Shown here piece after piece: positions 22,618 through 35,436 of a stretch of 64,000 bases of DNA (the stretch's first letter is position 1; every line of letters starts with the position of its first letter). The stretch covers positions 824,034,397 through 824,098,396 of the forward strand of contig NC_081411.1 of assembly GCF_030272615.1 (NCBI RefSeq). The letters are read 5' to 3'. The notes beneath the pieces are model-generated. The model did not search any database. It saw only the letters and a program-made list of their open reading frames with translations, and was not told the DNA's origin. A program made the position numbers and the translations under genes. The DNA comes from Cryptomeria japonica (Eukaryota; Streptophyta; Pinopsida; Cupressales; Cupressaceae).

Positions 22618-23724
22618 TGTTAGAAACTGGGAAGGACAACTAAGAAGGGGGGGGGTGAATCAGTTGTCAATAAATTATAACCCAAAATAAATTATTCTGA
22701 CTTAAAACTCAATATCGATAAAATAGATTAATAGTTATATTAATATCGATATAACTTAATGTATGAAACAAAAAGCAAAACAGATCCACAACACTTGACA
22801 TAGAGATTTTGACGTGGAAAACTTGTAAGTGGAAAAACCATGGTGGGAAACCTTACCCACAATTAGATGATACTACTGCAGGTAGTAAGTGAATACAATA
22901 AGGGGTCTGCACATGCAGAAAGGCCAACCGCCTAGAGCTCACTACTCAATCACAAAATAGGAGTCACACTAACTACAATTGGATGTTTAAATCCAATAAC
23001 AATGTACTACTTCAGTATAGCATCTACAATGCTGGATTTAGTACTAGTATAAGCTCTAACCATGAGTACCAAACACCGTCCAAACCTTTCCTTCAAACTT
23101 CAGATAATATCTGCGTGATTCGCACAAGGATCTGCTTATTTTTGCTCTTCACAATGATCTTCAATATTCGCACACACTCATTCATTCATACACTCATGCA
23201 CCTTACAATTACTTATACAAAACCTAAGACCTCATGATTAGGTTGGCTCCCTAAAGATACTATATTTACAAAATAAGTCTTGATGCAATACAATATGTCA
23301 GCCTCAATACACTTACACATCGTCCAATCAATAAACCTTTTCCAAAATGTGTTGTGCTGATCTGGAACATGATATCTTGTACTGGTCCATAACCTAGATC
23401 TATCTATCGGTTAAGGCAAATATGTGAACCCAATTAGTCAAATAAGAAAAACACCAAATATAAACATCCAATCCATGTCTTAGACATAACCAAACTATCA
23501 CCAAATGATAACAAGTCATCATCAACTTCCTGAGTTGCTGGTGAAACATATACTGGTGATTGTGCATAAGCCAATATCTATGTCATGACCATAATGTGTC
23601 GGTTCAACAACAAACCCATATAACTAGAGTGCCAAATCAACAATGTAGACCTCTAGAAAGATAAGTGTTGACATCAATGAAAAAACCAATGCAACACATT
23701 ACGAAGTCATCCATAATACCAACA
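22618..23724 (-). repeat. LTR1, 3' LTR of unit A (1107 bp)
   Basis: On the plus strand it runs TGTTAGAAACTGG ... ATACCAACA. It carries the G-tract GGGGGGGGGTGAATCAG (reverse of the conserved C-tract) and the hairpin/GAGCTC module at about 22906-22950. The adjoining purine tract on the right is mutated (ATCTCCGTCTTTGG instead of ATCTCCCCCTTTGG). Confidence 0.93.
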
Positions 23725-24046
23725 ATCTCCGTCTTTGGCATTGATGGCAATACTAGATGGAAAAACATCTAAGTGTCAAAAATAGAATGCCAAATACCAA
23801 TAATCTCCCAAAATAGATCAATCAAAGTTCTATACCAAAAACAATATAACCAAAACCAAAATACATTTCATCCAAGAATACATCTCTCTCCAATCTTCAA
23901 AGTACAATGTTTTTCCATAGACATCTCTCCCCCTTTGACATCAAATGCCAAAGTAGTCAAGAATCAAAATCAGAACATAACATACAACTAACTACTCCCC
24001 TTGAGCAGTAGCTCTCCTTCATCAAAACCGAAAAAAGATTTTTCTG
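23725..24046 (-). promoter_or_regulatory. Multiple polypurine tracts of unit A
   Basis: Reverse complements of purine tracts occur at 23727-23737 (one C to G change), about 23806, 23878, 23926 and 23993. The same spacing is seen in B (39805-40075) and F (61921-62200). Confidence 0.8.
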
Positions 24047-27000
24047 TTAGTCCCTGTCAGTTTGATGCCAATCTTCATCATTCAAGCTTCTGATTACCCC
24101 AAGTTTCTCTCTGAGATACTCAAATGTTTCCTTAGGCAAAGGCTTTGTAAAAATATCTGCAATGTTATCTTTAGTATTCACATAAACACATCTCACTTCA
24201 TTTGCTTCAACATTTTCTTTTAGAAAGTTATACTTAATTAAAACATGCTTTGTTTTAGAGTGAAATAACAGATTCTTTGATATATCTATTACTATTGAAT
24301 TATCACAGCAAATAATTACAAGATATTTGCATTTTACCTTGATATCCTTCAACACTTGCTTGATCCATAATACCTAAGTGCAATTAGTTGTTGCTGCAAC
24401 ATATTCTTCTTTTGTTGAAGATAATGATGTACAAGTTTGCTTCTTGCTGATCCATAAAATTAATCTTCTGCCAAGAAATAATGCACTGTCAGTGGTACTC
24501 TTTCTGTCATCCACAACTCCTACCCAATTTGCATCTATATATGCACATAACTCAAAATTGTCATCCTTAGGATACAATAAACCAAGATTTGTTGTGCCTT
24601 GTAGGTATCAGAGAATCCTTTTTACTATAGTTTCATGATTTTCTTTAGGATTGCTTTGAAATATTGAAACAATAAACATTGAATTCATTATATTGGGTCT
24701 AGTTTGTGTCAAATATAGTAACCCTCCAATCATAGATTTGTACCTTGTCGGATTTATAGGGGCCGAATCATGCTTTGATGTCAATTTATATGTTGTAGTC
24801 ATAGGAGTGCTTACCGGTTTGGATTTTTCCATTCCAAATTTCTTCAAGAGTTCCTTCAAATATTTTGTTTGGGATATGAATATACCTTTATCTATTTGAG
24901 AAATCTAGAAACCTAGAAATTTTTTTATCTCTCCAATCATAGACATTTCAAATTCTTCATGCATCTTGTTAGAAAAGTCTTTACATAATCCTTCTTTACC
25001 TCAAAAAATGATATCATCCACAAATACTTCAATAAGAAAAATGTCATCATTGGTGATTTTGTAATAAAAATTATTGTCGGCATTACCTTTTGTGTATCCA
25101 AGCTTTAGAAGATATTTATCCAGTCTAGCATACAAGGATCTAGGAGCTTGCTTCAATCCATATAAAGCTTTCCTTAACCTGCAACCTATATCCTTATCAT
25201 CTATTAATGAAAATCTATTAGGTTAATCAATGTAAACTTCTTCTTCAAGATCTCCATTCAAAAATGCATATTTTACATTCATCTGATAAACTTTATAGTT
25301 CTTGTGAGCTAAAAATGCAATAAATAGTCTTACTGCTTCAATTCTAGCTACCAGTGCAAAGGTTTAATTATAATCAATTCCTTCTTTCTGAGAATAACCT
25401 TTACAAACTAATCTTTCTTTGTTTCTGATTACTTCACCATCTTCATTAAGTTTATTTCTAAATACCCATTTAGTTCCAATTACATTTTGTCTTTAGGCCG
25501 GGGAACTAATGTCCAAGTATCATTATTTTCAATCTGTTTTAATTCATCTTTAATTTCTTTTATCCAATGTTTATCCTAACATGCTTAAAAAACTGATGCT
25601 GGTTCAACTTGAGAAAATAAACATACCTCTTCATTTGCCAATCTTCCTCTTGTCATAACATCTTGATTTTTATTTCCAATTATATGATTTTCTGAATGAT
25701 TCAATCTTACATACCTGGGTTTATTTTGATTTTCACTTACAAGCTGTTGTTCTTTAGTCACAGTTGAGTTTTCAGATGATGCCGGTGTGATTGGTTCTTC
25801 ATTTTGTTTTGGTGCACTTTGTGCTGGTTCATTTATAATCATTTCTACTGCTGGTTCAGAACCTATAGATTTTGATTCTCCTATTAAATGTTCATCTATC
25901 TTCACATTAGTACTTTCAATGATTTTTTGCTGTCTTTTATTATAACATCAATATGCCTTGCTTCTAACTGAATAACTAAGAAATATTCCTTCATCACTTC
26001 TAGGATCAAATTGGCCAATTGACGCATCTCTCCTAATATAGCATTTGCTTCCAAATATTTTGAAATATTTAAGAGTAGGAATATGACCAAACCATAGTTC
26101 ATAAGGGGTCTTACTGGTTTCACCTTTCATGTGAACTCTGATGAAAGTATTAACCGCTGTATTCACTTCTTCTCTCCAGTGCATATAAGGTAGATTTGAT
26201 TTCATCATCATGGTTCTTGCTGCATCCAATATAGTTTTTGTTCTTCCTTTCCACGACTCCATTCTGTTGGGTTGTTTGGGATGCTGATAGTTGTCTTTTG
26301 ATTCCATTTTATTCACATTATGCATTGAATTCCCTAGATGTAAATTCTCCTCCTTGATCAGATCTCAAACATTTGATTTTCTTACTAGTTTCATTCTCTA
26401 CCATTGTCTTGTATATCTTGAATCTCCAAAAAGCTTCTGATTTCCCCCCGAGAAAAGTAACCCAACACATTATAGAATAATCATCAATTATTAGCATAAA
26501 ATATCGATTACCTTGAAGACTCCTTGTTCTTGTTGGACCACATAAATCAATATGAATTAAATCAAGAATATTATTGGATTGATCATAAATGCTCTTAAAT
26601 GTTGTTCTAACTTGCTTTCCTATTTGACATTCCTTACATACCAGATTACGAGGTTTCACAATCTTAGGTAAATCCCTTACTACCTTGGTTGAACTAATCT
26701 TTACAATGCTATCAAAATTCACATGATAGAATCTTTTATCCCATAACCAACTTTCATCAATCTAAGTAATCAAATATGTCTTATCACTGGTATGAAAATG
26801 AAAGATATTACCTTTAGTCTGATTAGTGGTTGCGATTTCCAATCGAGTTCTGTTCATGATTTTACATTTTCGATTCTTGAATTGTAGTTGAAATCCTTTT
26901 TACACTAACTAACCAACACTCAAAAGATTATGCTTTAAACCTTCAACATAATAAACATTATCAGTATTATGTTTACCATCCAAATATATAGTGCCTCTTC

Positions 27001-28226
27001 CTTTGATTAAACGAGCTTTGTTATCTCCAAATCTTACTAGACCTCCATGAATTTCCTGAAATGATAAGAATTTGTTTTTATCACCAGTCATATGATACGA
27101 GCAACCACTATCAATGATCCATTCATCCTTTTCTTCAATTTTTGCTGCTAATGCCTGCTCTACCGGTTTGACAATAGGTGTCGGCTAATCTTCTTTTATT
27201 GCAACAAATGCCCATCCACTATCTGCTGGATCTTCATCAGAGTCATCTATAACACATTCATCTTCATAGTAGCATGACTTATCTATGTTTTTCTTAAATC
27301 TGTATCTCTGATATTCAGGGTTAGGTTTATATGTTCTTTTTGCCTTCTCTCTTAGTCTTGAATGTCTATCAAGACACCTAGATGCTATATGACCAACTTT
27401 ATTACAATTAAAACATTTGAAAGGTGCTTTACCTTCATACTTACTTCCTATTGGACCTTTAGGAATCTTCCTTGCAAATAGTGCTTCAAGTTCTTCATTT
27501 TCTCTTCTGATATCTTCAAGTTCTTTTTCATAAAGTTCTTTCCAATTAGATTTGTCAGATGGTGATGATGATGATGCTAATGATGATTATTTGAAGGTTA
27601 TATTAGTCTTGAATGTAGAAATAGGACAAAATTCTTCAAGCTCAAATGGTAAAAGGTTTCCAACCAAAGTACTTCTAGATACTGATGTATTAGGCATTGT
27701 TCTCAACTCATTAATAACTATCACTTTCATTTTGTAAGCTAGTGGCAAAGCTCTTAAAACTTTAGAAATAATTTAATCTTCACTTAAATATCCTCCATGA
27801 CATTGTAATCCTACAAAAATTTCATTAACTCTTTCTATAAATGTAGAAATTCTTTCATCCTCTTCCATTTTTAAATTTTCATACCCGACCTGGGAATATT
27901 CCAATTTTGACAGTGGAATCTCCTTTATTCAATGTTTCCAGTTTATCCCAAATATCTTTTGCAGTAGATCTGTCTGATAATCCCATGATTTGCTGATCTG
28001 ATAATCCGCTTAGAAGTGCTTCTCTTGCTTTGCATTCATTCTCCAAGTCTTTAGCCATGGTTGGTGGATTAGGGTTATTCAGAGTAGGAGCAACATACTC
28101 ATTCTTTGCAACCTCCCATATATCTCTTCCAATGTAGTTTAGATGTGTTGCCATTCTGATCTTCCATATACCATAGTTAGTTCCATCAAGTTTGGGATTG
28201 TCCTTTCTGAAGAATTTTGTTGCCAT
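24047..28226 (-). pseudogene. gag-pol: Unit A gag-pol, complete in extent but frameshifted and stopped
   Basis: The minus-strand ATG at 28226 begins the copia gag (KLDGTNYGIWKIRM). The frame breaks near 27880 and continues in pieces. The zinc knuckle (CFNCNKVGHIASRC, about 27380-27425) is intact, unlike in G. Protease keeps DSG (27104-27112). Integrase spans about 26720-26000 with LRSDQGGEF, the catalytic Asp retained. RT follows at about 25640-24880. RNase H is at about 24580-24050, from DANWVGVVDDRKST to FTKPLPKETFEYL. The frame carries several in-frame stops, among them ones near 27770, 26910, 26760 and 25580. Gag-pol would supply capsid and replication enzymes, but this copy cannot make them as one polyprotein. 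Confidence 0.92.
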
Positions 28227-28268
28227 AGGATCTTGTCAAGTTGTTAGGCTTGTGAAAAAAGAGGACTA

Positions 28269-28281
28269 GGCTCTAATACCA
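28269..28281 (-). promoter_or_regulatory. Primer-binding site of unit A
   Basis: Minus strand TGGTATTAGAGCC, one base from the initiator-Met site, two bases from LTR2. It shows that LTR2 acts as the 5' LTR of A. Confidence 0.92.
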
Positions 28282-28283
28282 AT

Positions 28284-29039
28284 TGTTAGGAATTGGGAAG
28301 TATAACTGAGAGGGGAGGTGAATCAGTTGTCAATAAATTATAACCCAAAACAAATTATTCCAACTTAAAACTCAGTGTCGCCGATATAACTTAATGTATG
28401 AAATAGAAAGAAAAACACATCCACAACAATTGACATATATATTTTGACATGGAAACCCTGTAAGGGGAAAAACCATGGTAGGAAACATTAACCACAATAA
28501 GATGATACTACTGCAGATAGTAAGTGAATACAATAAGGGGTCTGCACATGAAGAAAGGCCAACTACCTAGAGCTCACTTCTCAATCACAAAATAGGAGTC
28601 ACACTGATTACAATTGGATGATTAAATCCAATACCAATGTAGTGCTTCAGTATAGCAACTACAATACTCAATTCAGTACTGACATAAACTCTTACCATGA
28701 GTACCAAACACCTTCATAACCTTTCCTTCAACCTTCAGATAATATATGCATAATTCGTACAAGGATCTTCAATATTCGCACACACTCATTCATTCATACA
28801 CTCATACATCTTATAATTATTTATACAAAACCTAAGACCTCATGATTAGGTTGGCTCCCTAAAAATATTACATTTACAAAATATGTCTTGATGCCATACA
28901 ATATGTTGGCCTTAATACATTTACACATTATCCAATCAATAAACCATTTCCAAAATGTGTCGTGCTAATCTAGAACATGATATCGTGTACCGATCCATAA
29001 CCTAGACCTATCTGCCACTTAAGGAAAATATGTAAACCC
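28284..29039 (-). repeat. LTR2, first part (split by element H)
   Basis: It starts TGTTAGGAATTGGG on the plus strand and matches LTR1 and LTR3 in order until AAATATGTAAACCC. There element H begins. It resumes at 39499. The GAGCTC/hairpin module is at about 28540-28580. Confidence 0.92.
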
Positions 29040-32000
29040 TGTTGTTCACCAAAAGTGATAACCCAAGTATACCTGCAATCCTTCTATGAAATGGCCAATT
29101 TCAATCTATGAAACACATTAGGGCTTGGACAACATAACATAGGACCCTAATTGATCCTCCTGCACTTCAGGTTCTGCTAGACCTAGGGGGGGATACCCTT
29201 TTGATGCACTGAATCAAACTTATTCACTCACCATGACAGCATCAATGAAGTAGATAGAGCATTCCACAAACTCATCCAATTTAGAAACACACTACAGATT
29301 GGCTAGATCTATATAAACTACAAATGAAAAAGAGCTTGGAATGAAAGAACACAACCCCTACACATAAAGGGAAATAGATTTTCTTTTAAAATTGTTGTTC
29401 TGAGACCATTCCCAAATCTGTCAAAGACTAGTGCCTTGTTCATTGGGCAGCAGAGTCACACACAGAACTACAAATATAAATCATAGATGCAAGTTGTTTT
29501 TCCTTACAACATATCCTTGCACTAATACCTTGTACTAATGCATTACTCAATCCATTCATAAAATTATCAGATCTGGGACACATTCTATTGTTTATGACTG
29601 ATTATAGAATTTAAACTCTTCATTGAAGAATGCCTACAAACAATCATACAATCTCCTTGAGATGACAAATTATAAGCCTCCTTGAGGATTCAATTCATAA
29701 CAATTAAATGCATACACAGAGACAATATCATGGGAAGTTACTCATGCCTGACACAAGCAAGACCTGCAACTAAGATCACATTTACAACAATGCATTGCAA
29801 TCCTCTGTACCCTGAAACAAACCAAAAGCATTTACAAATTTGGGTCCTGACATTCAGAAAGCGGAAGCCATCAAATCTGGAGCATTTTCCAAATTTCTGG
29901 AACCCTTACAACTGAGAAGAATTGGGAATAAAAAGGAGAGGGAACCAAATCAAATCTGCAACTGAATTGCCAAGTGTCTCCTCTCTAACTAAATTTTGTT
30001 CCTGTGGAAACTGCTTCCAAAACATCCCACATTTGTCAAAATTAACCCCATAATCGGATTCCTCACTCTGAAAGCTTTCCAAAAACATATAACACTTTAT
30101 ATTTTGGCCAAAATTTAGACCCTGGGCGAATTAATCCTCAACATGGATCCATCATTTAAATTTTTTGAATTTTAATATAGTTTGAACTATATTATTTATG
30201 GATTTTAATTTTGATTTTTGCCTCCATTTGGTCTGACGCTTTTGCCATGTGGCGGCCTCTGATTGGTCAATGGGGTTAACCGGATGCCACCTGGGATGAC
30301 ACCTCATCACTACCACATGTTCGCTTGCTCATCCGCCACTTGGCCGCCACGTGTACACCACCTCAGCACCACGTCATCGCCATTGGACTGCCACCTCACT
30401 GGGACCCGCATGCCGGACCGCTGACTGTACCCGCCACCTAGCTTTCACAACTTCGCGGGGTGTAACTCACGTGCATCTTCCTTTCGCGAAATAGCACGAG
30501 CCATTGATCTCTCTCGAACTTACTCACTTGTTAACCCGACCTTCCTCTGCAAAATTTTGCCTGTTTGCCTCGAGAAACGTGTCTACGTGGGGTCCACCTG
30601 GTCACCGCTCAGTCATCTCCTCCGTCACCTCAAGATTCATGCTCATGCGTGGGCCCACCTTGGGCGCCCATAGGCACCATCCATCAAAAGCCTTTATGGC
30701 TTAGACATATTACTATTGTGCATTTTTGCTGATAAACATCAAAATAGTCCACTTCCCAGCCAATGTGGGATATTATGTTTTGCCTGTAGCTGCCCTTTGG
30801 AGATTTTTTAATGGGTTTTAATGGCTGCCAATTGGGTCTACTGAAACTTAAAAGTTCCTTCTTCTTATTTCACAGCATCTGCATTCGCTTGGAGGGCTCA
30901 CGTGGAGGGAGGATGCTGCTGTTTGCATTTTGCTTGATGTTTTCTATGGTCTTTTCAACAGTTATAGCAAAGAAGGAGTGTTGGCAAAATGGTATGAAGT
31001 TTGGATTTAATTTGAAGTTTAATGTTGCTGCTAACATCTCTCAAGATGCCCCTTTACATGCCACACCACGTGAGCTTTGGAATTTGCATGTGATTGTTGT
31101 TTATAAAACAAAATGCCCACTCCACATTGGCATTAATTTGTCTCTGTTTGCATTTTCTCAAAACTCCTGCGCTGCTCCTCCACCATTTAATTTTCTTGAA
31201 GGTTTCTATAACTTTCCTTTTACTAGCCACACTGGAAGACATCCCTAGCATTGCATTTGATTTCAAATTTCCCCCACCAAAAACTCCATGCAAATAGTCA
31301 AACTGCTGTTTGCATTGGGTGGAAGTTTCATTTTTTATTTTTTTTAAGTTTCATTCACCTCTCGTGAAGGAGGGAGGACTGGCAAAAGGCACTAGAGCTG
31401 GGCTTTACACCAAGTAATTGCATTTTTGTTTTAAACCTCCCCACTCTCCATACAGGGGCTTCATTAATTTCCACTTGGGGAGAGGAGTATGCTGAAAGAT
31501 TGTAAAGTCTGGGCTTTACACCAGCCAAAGGCAAATTTTGAAAGCTTTAAAAAAATATTGAATTTCTTCCATACTTCACCTCAAATGCAGCTGCATCTGC
31601 TATTATTGCATTTGCTTGATTTGTACACGCTTGGGTTAACCACCATGGAGAGGGATATTGCTACCATTTTGACTTGGCAATGCATCTGCTAGAGCCTTCC
31701 ATCGGTCAATAGAGGAACAAGTTTCATTTGTTCTTTCCAGTTCCTCTCCTCCTCTTGTTTGCTCGTTCTTCCTCTAAATGTTTCTCTTTTATTCTTAAAT
31801 CATATAACATATGATTTAAAACAATAATTCAAAGCTTTCCCTGAAAAAAAAACATGAAGTGGCCAGCCAAGTCGAGCCCCAAAGTGGGTCTGACTAAATT
31901 TTTTTTTTGTTTTCATGCTACTGACCTTCAAAATGCTTCAAGAACCTCAAAAACACCTTTGGAATCGATCGGCACCATTTCGGATCATTAATCTGCATTT

Positions 32001-33074
32001 TACAACCTTCAGGCGATTACGCCACAATTTTCGCATTTAATCGTGAAGACGTAATTTTCAAACCTATCAAAACACCTTTCTGGAGCTCGCCATCTAACAG
32101 GCGTGTACTCTGATATACAAGGATGACTTCTACCAAATGGTTTCTCAAGACGAGTCCTGAGCAAAGAGATATTAATTTTTGAAAATGCCCAATTGGCTTT
32201 GTCGACATTGTGGACCTAATGAAGTCAATGTCCTGGCAACACATGACGCCTTTCTCAAAAATATCAAATGACCTCCGTAGGTCCTCAAATTCGGAACATA
32301 GGTACCTTAAAGTACATATTTAATCTTTGAATTCTCAGTTTGATCACCAGACTGACAGGATGCAAATGGCACGCTTACAGAAAATAGCTACATTAATTGA
32401 TATATCACTGAAAGTACGGATAACTGAATTTGATGGCAAAATGAGCTCTTCTGAAAACCGATCAAATGGATTGGTAGAGCCTTGAATTTTGAAACGTGGC
32501 TCATCATTTATACCAACATTAGCCCAGAACAAACATTCTAACATGATGCTTATTGAGGCAACTTTTACACTTGTGCGAAACAGGGCTCCGACTAGCTGTC
32601 GAAACAGGGACTAGTCAAACCACACAAATTGCAAATGGATTTGGCTTCAAAAACTGAGCAAGTGGATTCGTAAAGACCTGAAATTTTGCAGGCTAACTCA
32701 CATTAATGTATACAATTGAATCCATTTTGAATTTCTCCATGACGATCAACAAGGAAAAAAATATAATCGCTCAAAATAGGCTACTCAATAAAATCTGCAT
32801 TTGTGCCTAAAATGCACTTCCAGCTGACCCCTCAAAATGGGTACCTCATAAACTTATCCAAATTGAATTCTAAAAGTTGCACATCACTGATTAGGCCAAA
32901 TGAAAGGTGTGGGACATGAATCCCGAGCCTTACCCTCTAAAAATCAACTGGCTTCATTTTACCCCCTTGCTAACTAGGCCATCCAAACTGACTCATTTAG
33001 GTACTTTTCTAACATGTAGAGCAAAAAATTGAATTGAGCCTCTAAACTTGACTCAATTTTAGTCATTCCCAATA
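29040..33074 (-). repeat. 3' LTR of H (left copy, 4035 bp)
   Basis: Plus strand TGTTGTTCACC ... TTCCCAATA. The terminal CA has become TA. A GC- and CpG-rich block at about 30240-30680 contains CACGTG (30348-30353) and an ATTGGTCAATGG inverted CCAAT element. Short plus-strand ORFs occur inside but run antisense to the element. No clear purine tract adjoins its right side. Confidence 0.92.
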
Positions 33075-33681
33075 GTGGCTCTGACTGGGGATGGTTGATT
33101 GTGAGATCAACACAAAAATCCAGATATCTTTGGTTAAGCAGACCACCCAAAAACGGATCATTCTTCTCTTCTCATCTCATTTCAAAAAACACGGCATCCT
33201 TATTCTACCCAAACAACAGGGCACTTTATTGAAAACCACACAATTGAAAGCAAAGCGACTGTACAAAATATACAACTTATAAATGGCCCAGGGCCATCAA
33301 AACTGAAATCAATTCTTACCTCCATCAAACACTTGATTCTCTTTTCCACAAACTGGAGGTAAGTTGAGATCATCATTCCAATCCGCCTGATCAAAAACAC
33401 TTCCATTTCTAATCAGCTGATCACATAAAACATAATCAGCAGCATGTTCATAATCATGATATCTTTGAAAAATCAAACACATGCTGAAAGGACTGATCAC
33501 TAGGTGACATAAGAGTGCCATACTCTTTACCATTCTTTCCCAACTGAAATGAAAAGTAGTCTAACTCATTCTAAAAGTTGAAAACGTCAAGCACATCTAT
33601 ATTACTAGTTTGCTCAAATGATGAACACTCCTCCACAATGATGGCTTGCAAACTAGAGAGGAAAACTTCCTCATAACATGA
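33075..33681 (-). pseudogene. Decayed C-terminal continuation of the H ORF
   Basis: Downstream of the 404-codon ORF the minus frame continues past its TAG (33682) with protein-like sequence (EEVFLSSLQAIIVEECSSF). It then meets a second TAG near 33572, and appears to shift frame near 33475 into a segment ending PPVCGKENQVFDGGKN at 33309. The original protein was probably over 500 residues. The stretch from 33308 down to the LTR holds nothing I can assign, and no purine tract is evident there. Confidence 0.5.
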
Positions 33682-34896
33682 CTACACTTCCACTTGCTGA
33701 TTAAATTTTCTATCAACACTTTGCACACATGAAAATACATGATTTTTACTTGTCAATGGTTCATTTCCTCCTTGCAAATCTGAGAAAAACACTCCAGATC
33801 TGTCATGTCTTCTAAAAGGTAGATCCTCATAATGCATATCAAAGCCAGAATTCATATCAACATATGAACCTTCATTATCACACCTATCAACCATAGATGC
33901 ATTATCATTTTGTCTATCAAACATAGGAAGAGAATCAACATCATATGTATCATTTTTTACACCCTCAAAAACATCATCAGAATCAAAACATATACTGAGT
34001 GAGTATGAAAGATTGGGCACATTTTTGAATCCACATCTCTGAAAGTTAGCAGCTAAGAGTTTTGAAATTTGCTCACTACATAGTGAACCTCCTTCTTCAT
34101 TTTCCTTGGCTTCATCCTCTGAGTTGTAAATATTGTCCCAATCTGATAAAGGTATTGGATCTGCAGTGTTCATGTCCCTATGCGCATTTATTTCATCATC
34201 ACAACAACTTGCATCTACATCATATCCTTTATCACGCTGCTCATAATGTGTTGCTACATGTTGCAACATAGTTTCATAACTGGGGTTGCAAACATATTGT
34301 GGATTGAAATCAACAACAAGGTGATCTACATCATTAGCATCTGAAACCTCAATGGGCTCATGATTAGTTGAACAATCATTGTTCTCACAAATTTCTTCTC
34401 GCTCTAAATACACATCTGAACTGTCATACTGAGAATAATCACATTCAACATCATAGGAGGTACATCCACTTAGGGGCTCATCTCCTTCATTATTTTTAAT
34501 CTTGTGTATATTTTCAGATTGAATTCTTTCAATCATATCTATCCATTCTTTAATACATTCAACACATTTTTCTCTGAAGGCAGTAGACCAATTAACTGAG
34601 TCAGGCTCATAAAGCTCTAAGAATAACTCAATCAAAACAGACTCATGGGGTCTAGCATTAGCTAAAAGCTCATTTGATGCAGCTAAAAATCTTCCATAGA
34701 AAACATATGATGATTCTTCTTTTTTTCTTGTCCCTACTTTCCCTTTTAACAACCAGACAAATCTCTCTTGGATCATTTGAAGACATATTATAATTTCACT
34801 ATTGATCTTTTTCAGATTTGACAAAGGATTCTTGGATCTAGGAACTACATCTGGATCCATCAGTTTTATAGCATTCACTAAACCATTATCATGCAT
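33682..34896 (-). CDS. Acidic 404-codon ORF of element H, function unknown
   Basis: The ATG at 34896 opens an uninterrupted frame. Residues about 1-140 look folded and helical, with PRSKNPLSNLKKINSEII, YVFYGRFLAASNELLANAR and HESVLIELFLELYEP. The rest is strongly acidic and low in hydrophobics, with many Asp, Glu, Asn and Ser. There is no zinc knuckle, protease DSG, integrase DDE or RT motif, and no signal peptide or membrane segment. It starts about 520 bases after the primer-binding site on the same strand, the place of gag or of the extra first ORF of Ogre/Tat elements. A link to either is only positional. It may be a Gag-like or regulatory factor. Its openness may reflect the youth of the insertion rather than selection. 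Confidence 0.6.
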   Translation of the reverse strand: MHDNGLVNAIKLMDPDVVPRSKNPLSNLKKINSEIIICLQMIQERFVWLLKGKVGTRKKEESSYVFYGRFLAASNELLANARPHESVLIELFLELYEPDSVNWSTAFREKCVECIKEWIDMIERIQSENIHKIKNNEGDEPLSGCTSYDVECDYSQYDSSDVYLEREEICENNDCSTNHEPIEVSDANDVDHLVVDFNPQYVCNPSYETMLQHVATHYEQRDKGYDVDASCCDDEINAHRDMNTADPIPLSDWDNIYNSEDEAKENEEGGSLCSEQISKLLAANFQRCGFKNVPNLSYSLSICFDSDDVFEGVKNDTYDVDSLPMFDRQNDNASMVDRCDNEGSYVDMNSGFDMHYEDLPFRRHDRSGVFFSDLQGGNEPLTSKNHVFSCVQSVDRKFNQQVEV

Positions 34897-35419
34897 CTTA
34901 CTATTTTATAAATTCTTTTAAAACCATTGCAGTCACTAATTTTCAGAATTATACACACTTCTCCCATTTCTTAACTGAAACTTATTTCAAAACATGAAGC
35001 ATGCATACTGCAAATTTTCTTTTCCTTTCTATGGTGACTGTTTCACCTCATAAGGAACAGAGTTATTTCATGAATACCTGGAGTAAATTTGCTGCTACTA
35101 TTCACTTCACTTCTGACTGGAAATTTCAAGAAATCCTCCAGATCTCAGGTTCGTTCTTACAGAGTCACCACCTCCTTGAAGAGGAATAAAATCTAAACAC
35201 TGATCTTCACTCTGAAACACTTTCAGATTTCTGGGTTTCACCACACACAACAGAGTCATATAGTATTTTGAAATTTCTTAGCAACAAAGATTTCCAGGGT
35301 ACACACTTTCAAATCTGAAAATGACTTTCAGATTTTTAAACTTCTAAAACTCTTCCCCAAATGAAATTTGGCTAGACTCATGGGATTCGATTCAACATGA
35401 ATTATTACAACACTTCCCT
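34897..35419 (-). other. 5' leader of element H
   Basis: This lies between the primer-binding site and the ORF start. No gene is seen. It should be transcribed as part of the H RNA. Confidence 0.6.
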
Positions 35420-35432
35420 AGCAGAGTCGCCA
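35420..35432 (-). promoter_or_regulatory. Primer-binding site of H (TGGCGACTCTGCT)
   Basis: The minus strand reads TGGCGACTCTGCTAGGGAAG from 35432, four bases inside the right LTR. It differs from the initiator-Met site of the copia elements and resembles sites common in plant Ty3/gypsy elements. I cannot name the tRNA from the sequence. It orients H to the minus strand. Confidence 0.65.
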
Positions 35433-35436
35433 TTTT

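Noticed and set aside
30811-31248. Plus-strand ORF of about 145 codons with a signal-peptide-like stretch, also present at 37256-37684
   Set aside because: It lies in both LTRs of H, so its repetition follows from LTR duplication. It is antisense to the element, and the differences between copies include many amino-acid changes.
33075-33094. TGGCTCTGACTGGGGATGG after the left LTR of H as a plus-strand primer-binding site
   Set aside because: The ORF and the better TGGCGACTCTGCT site at the right LTR both indicate the minus strand. The resemblance is noted but is probably chance or a relic.
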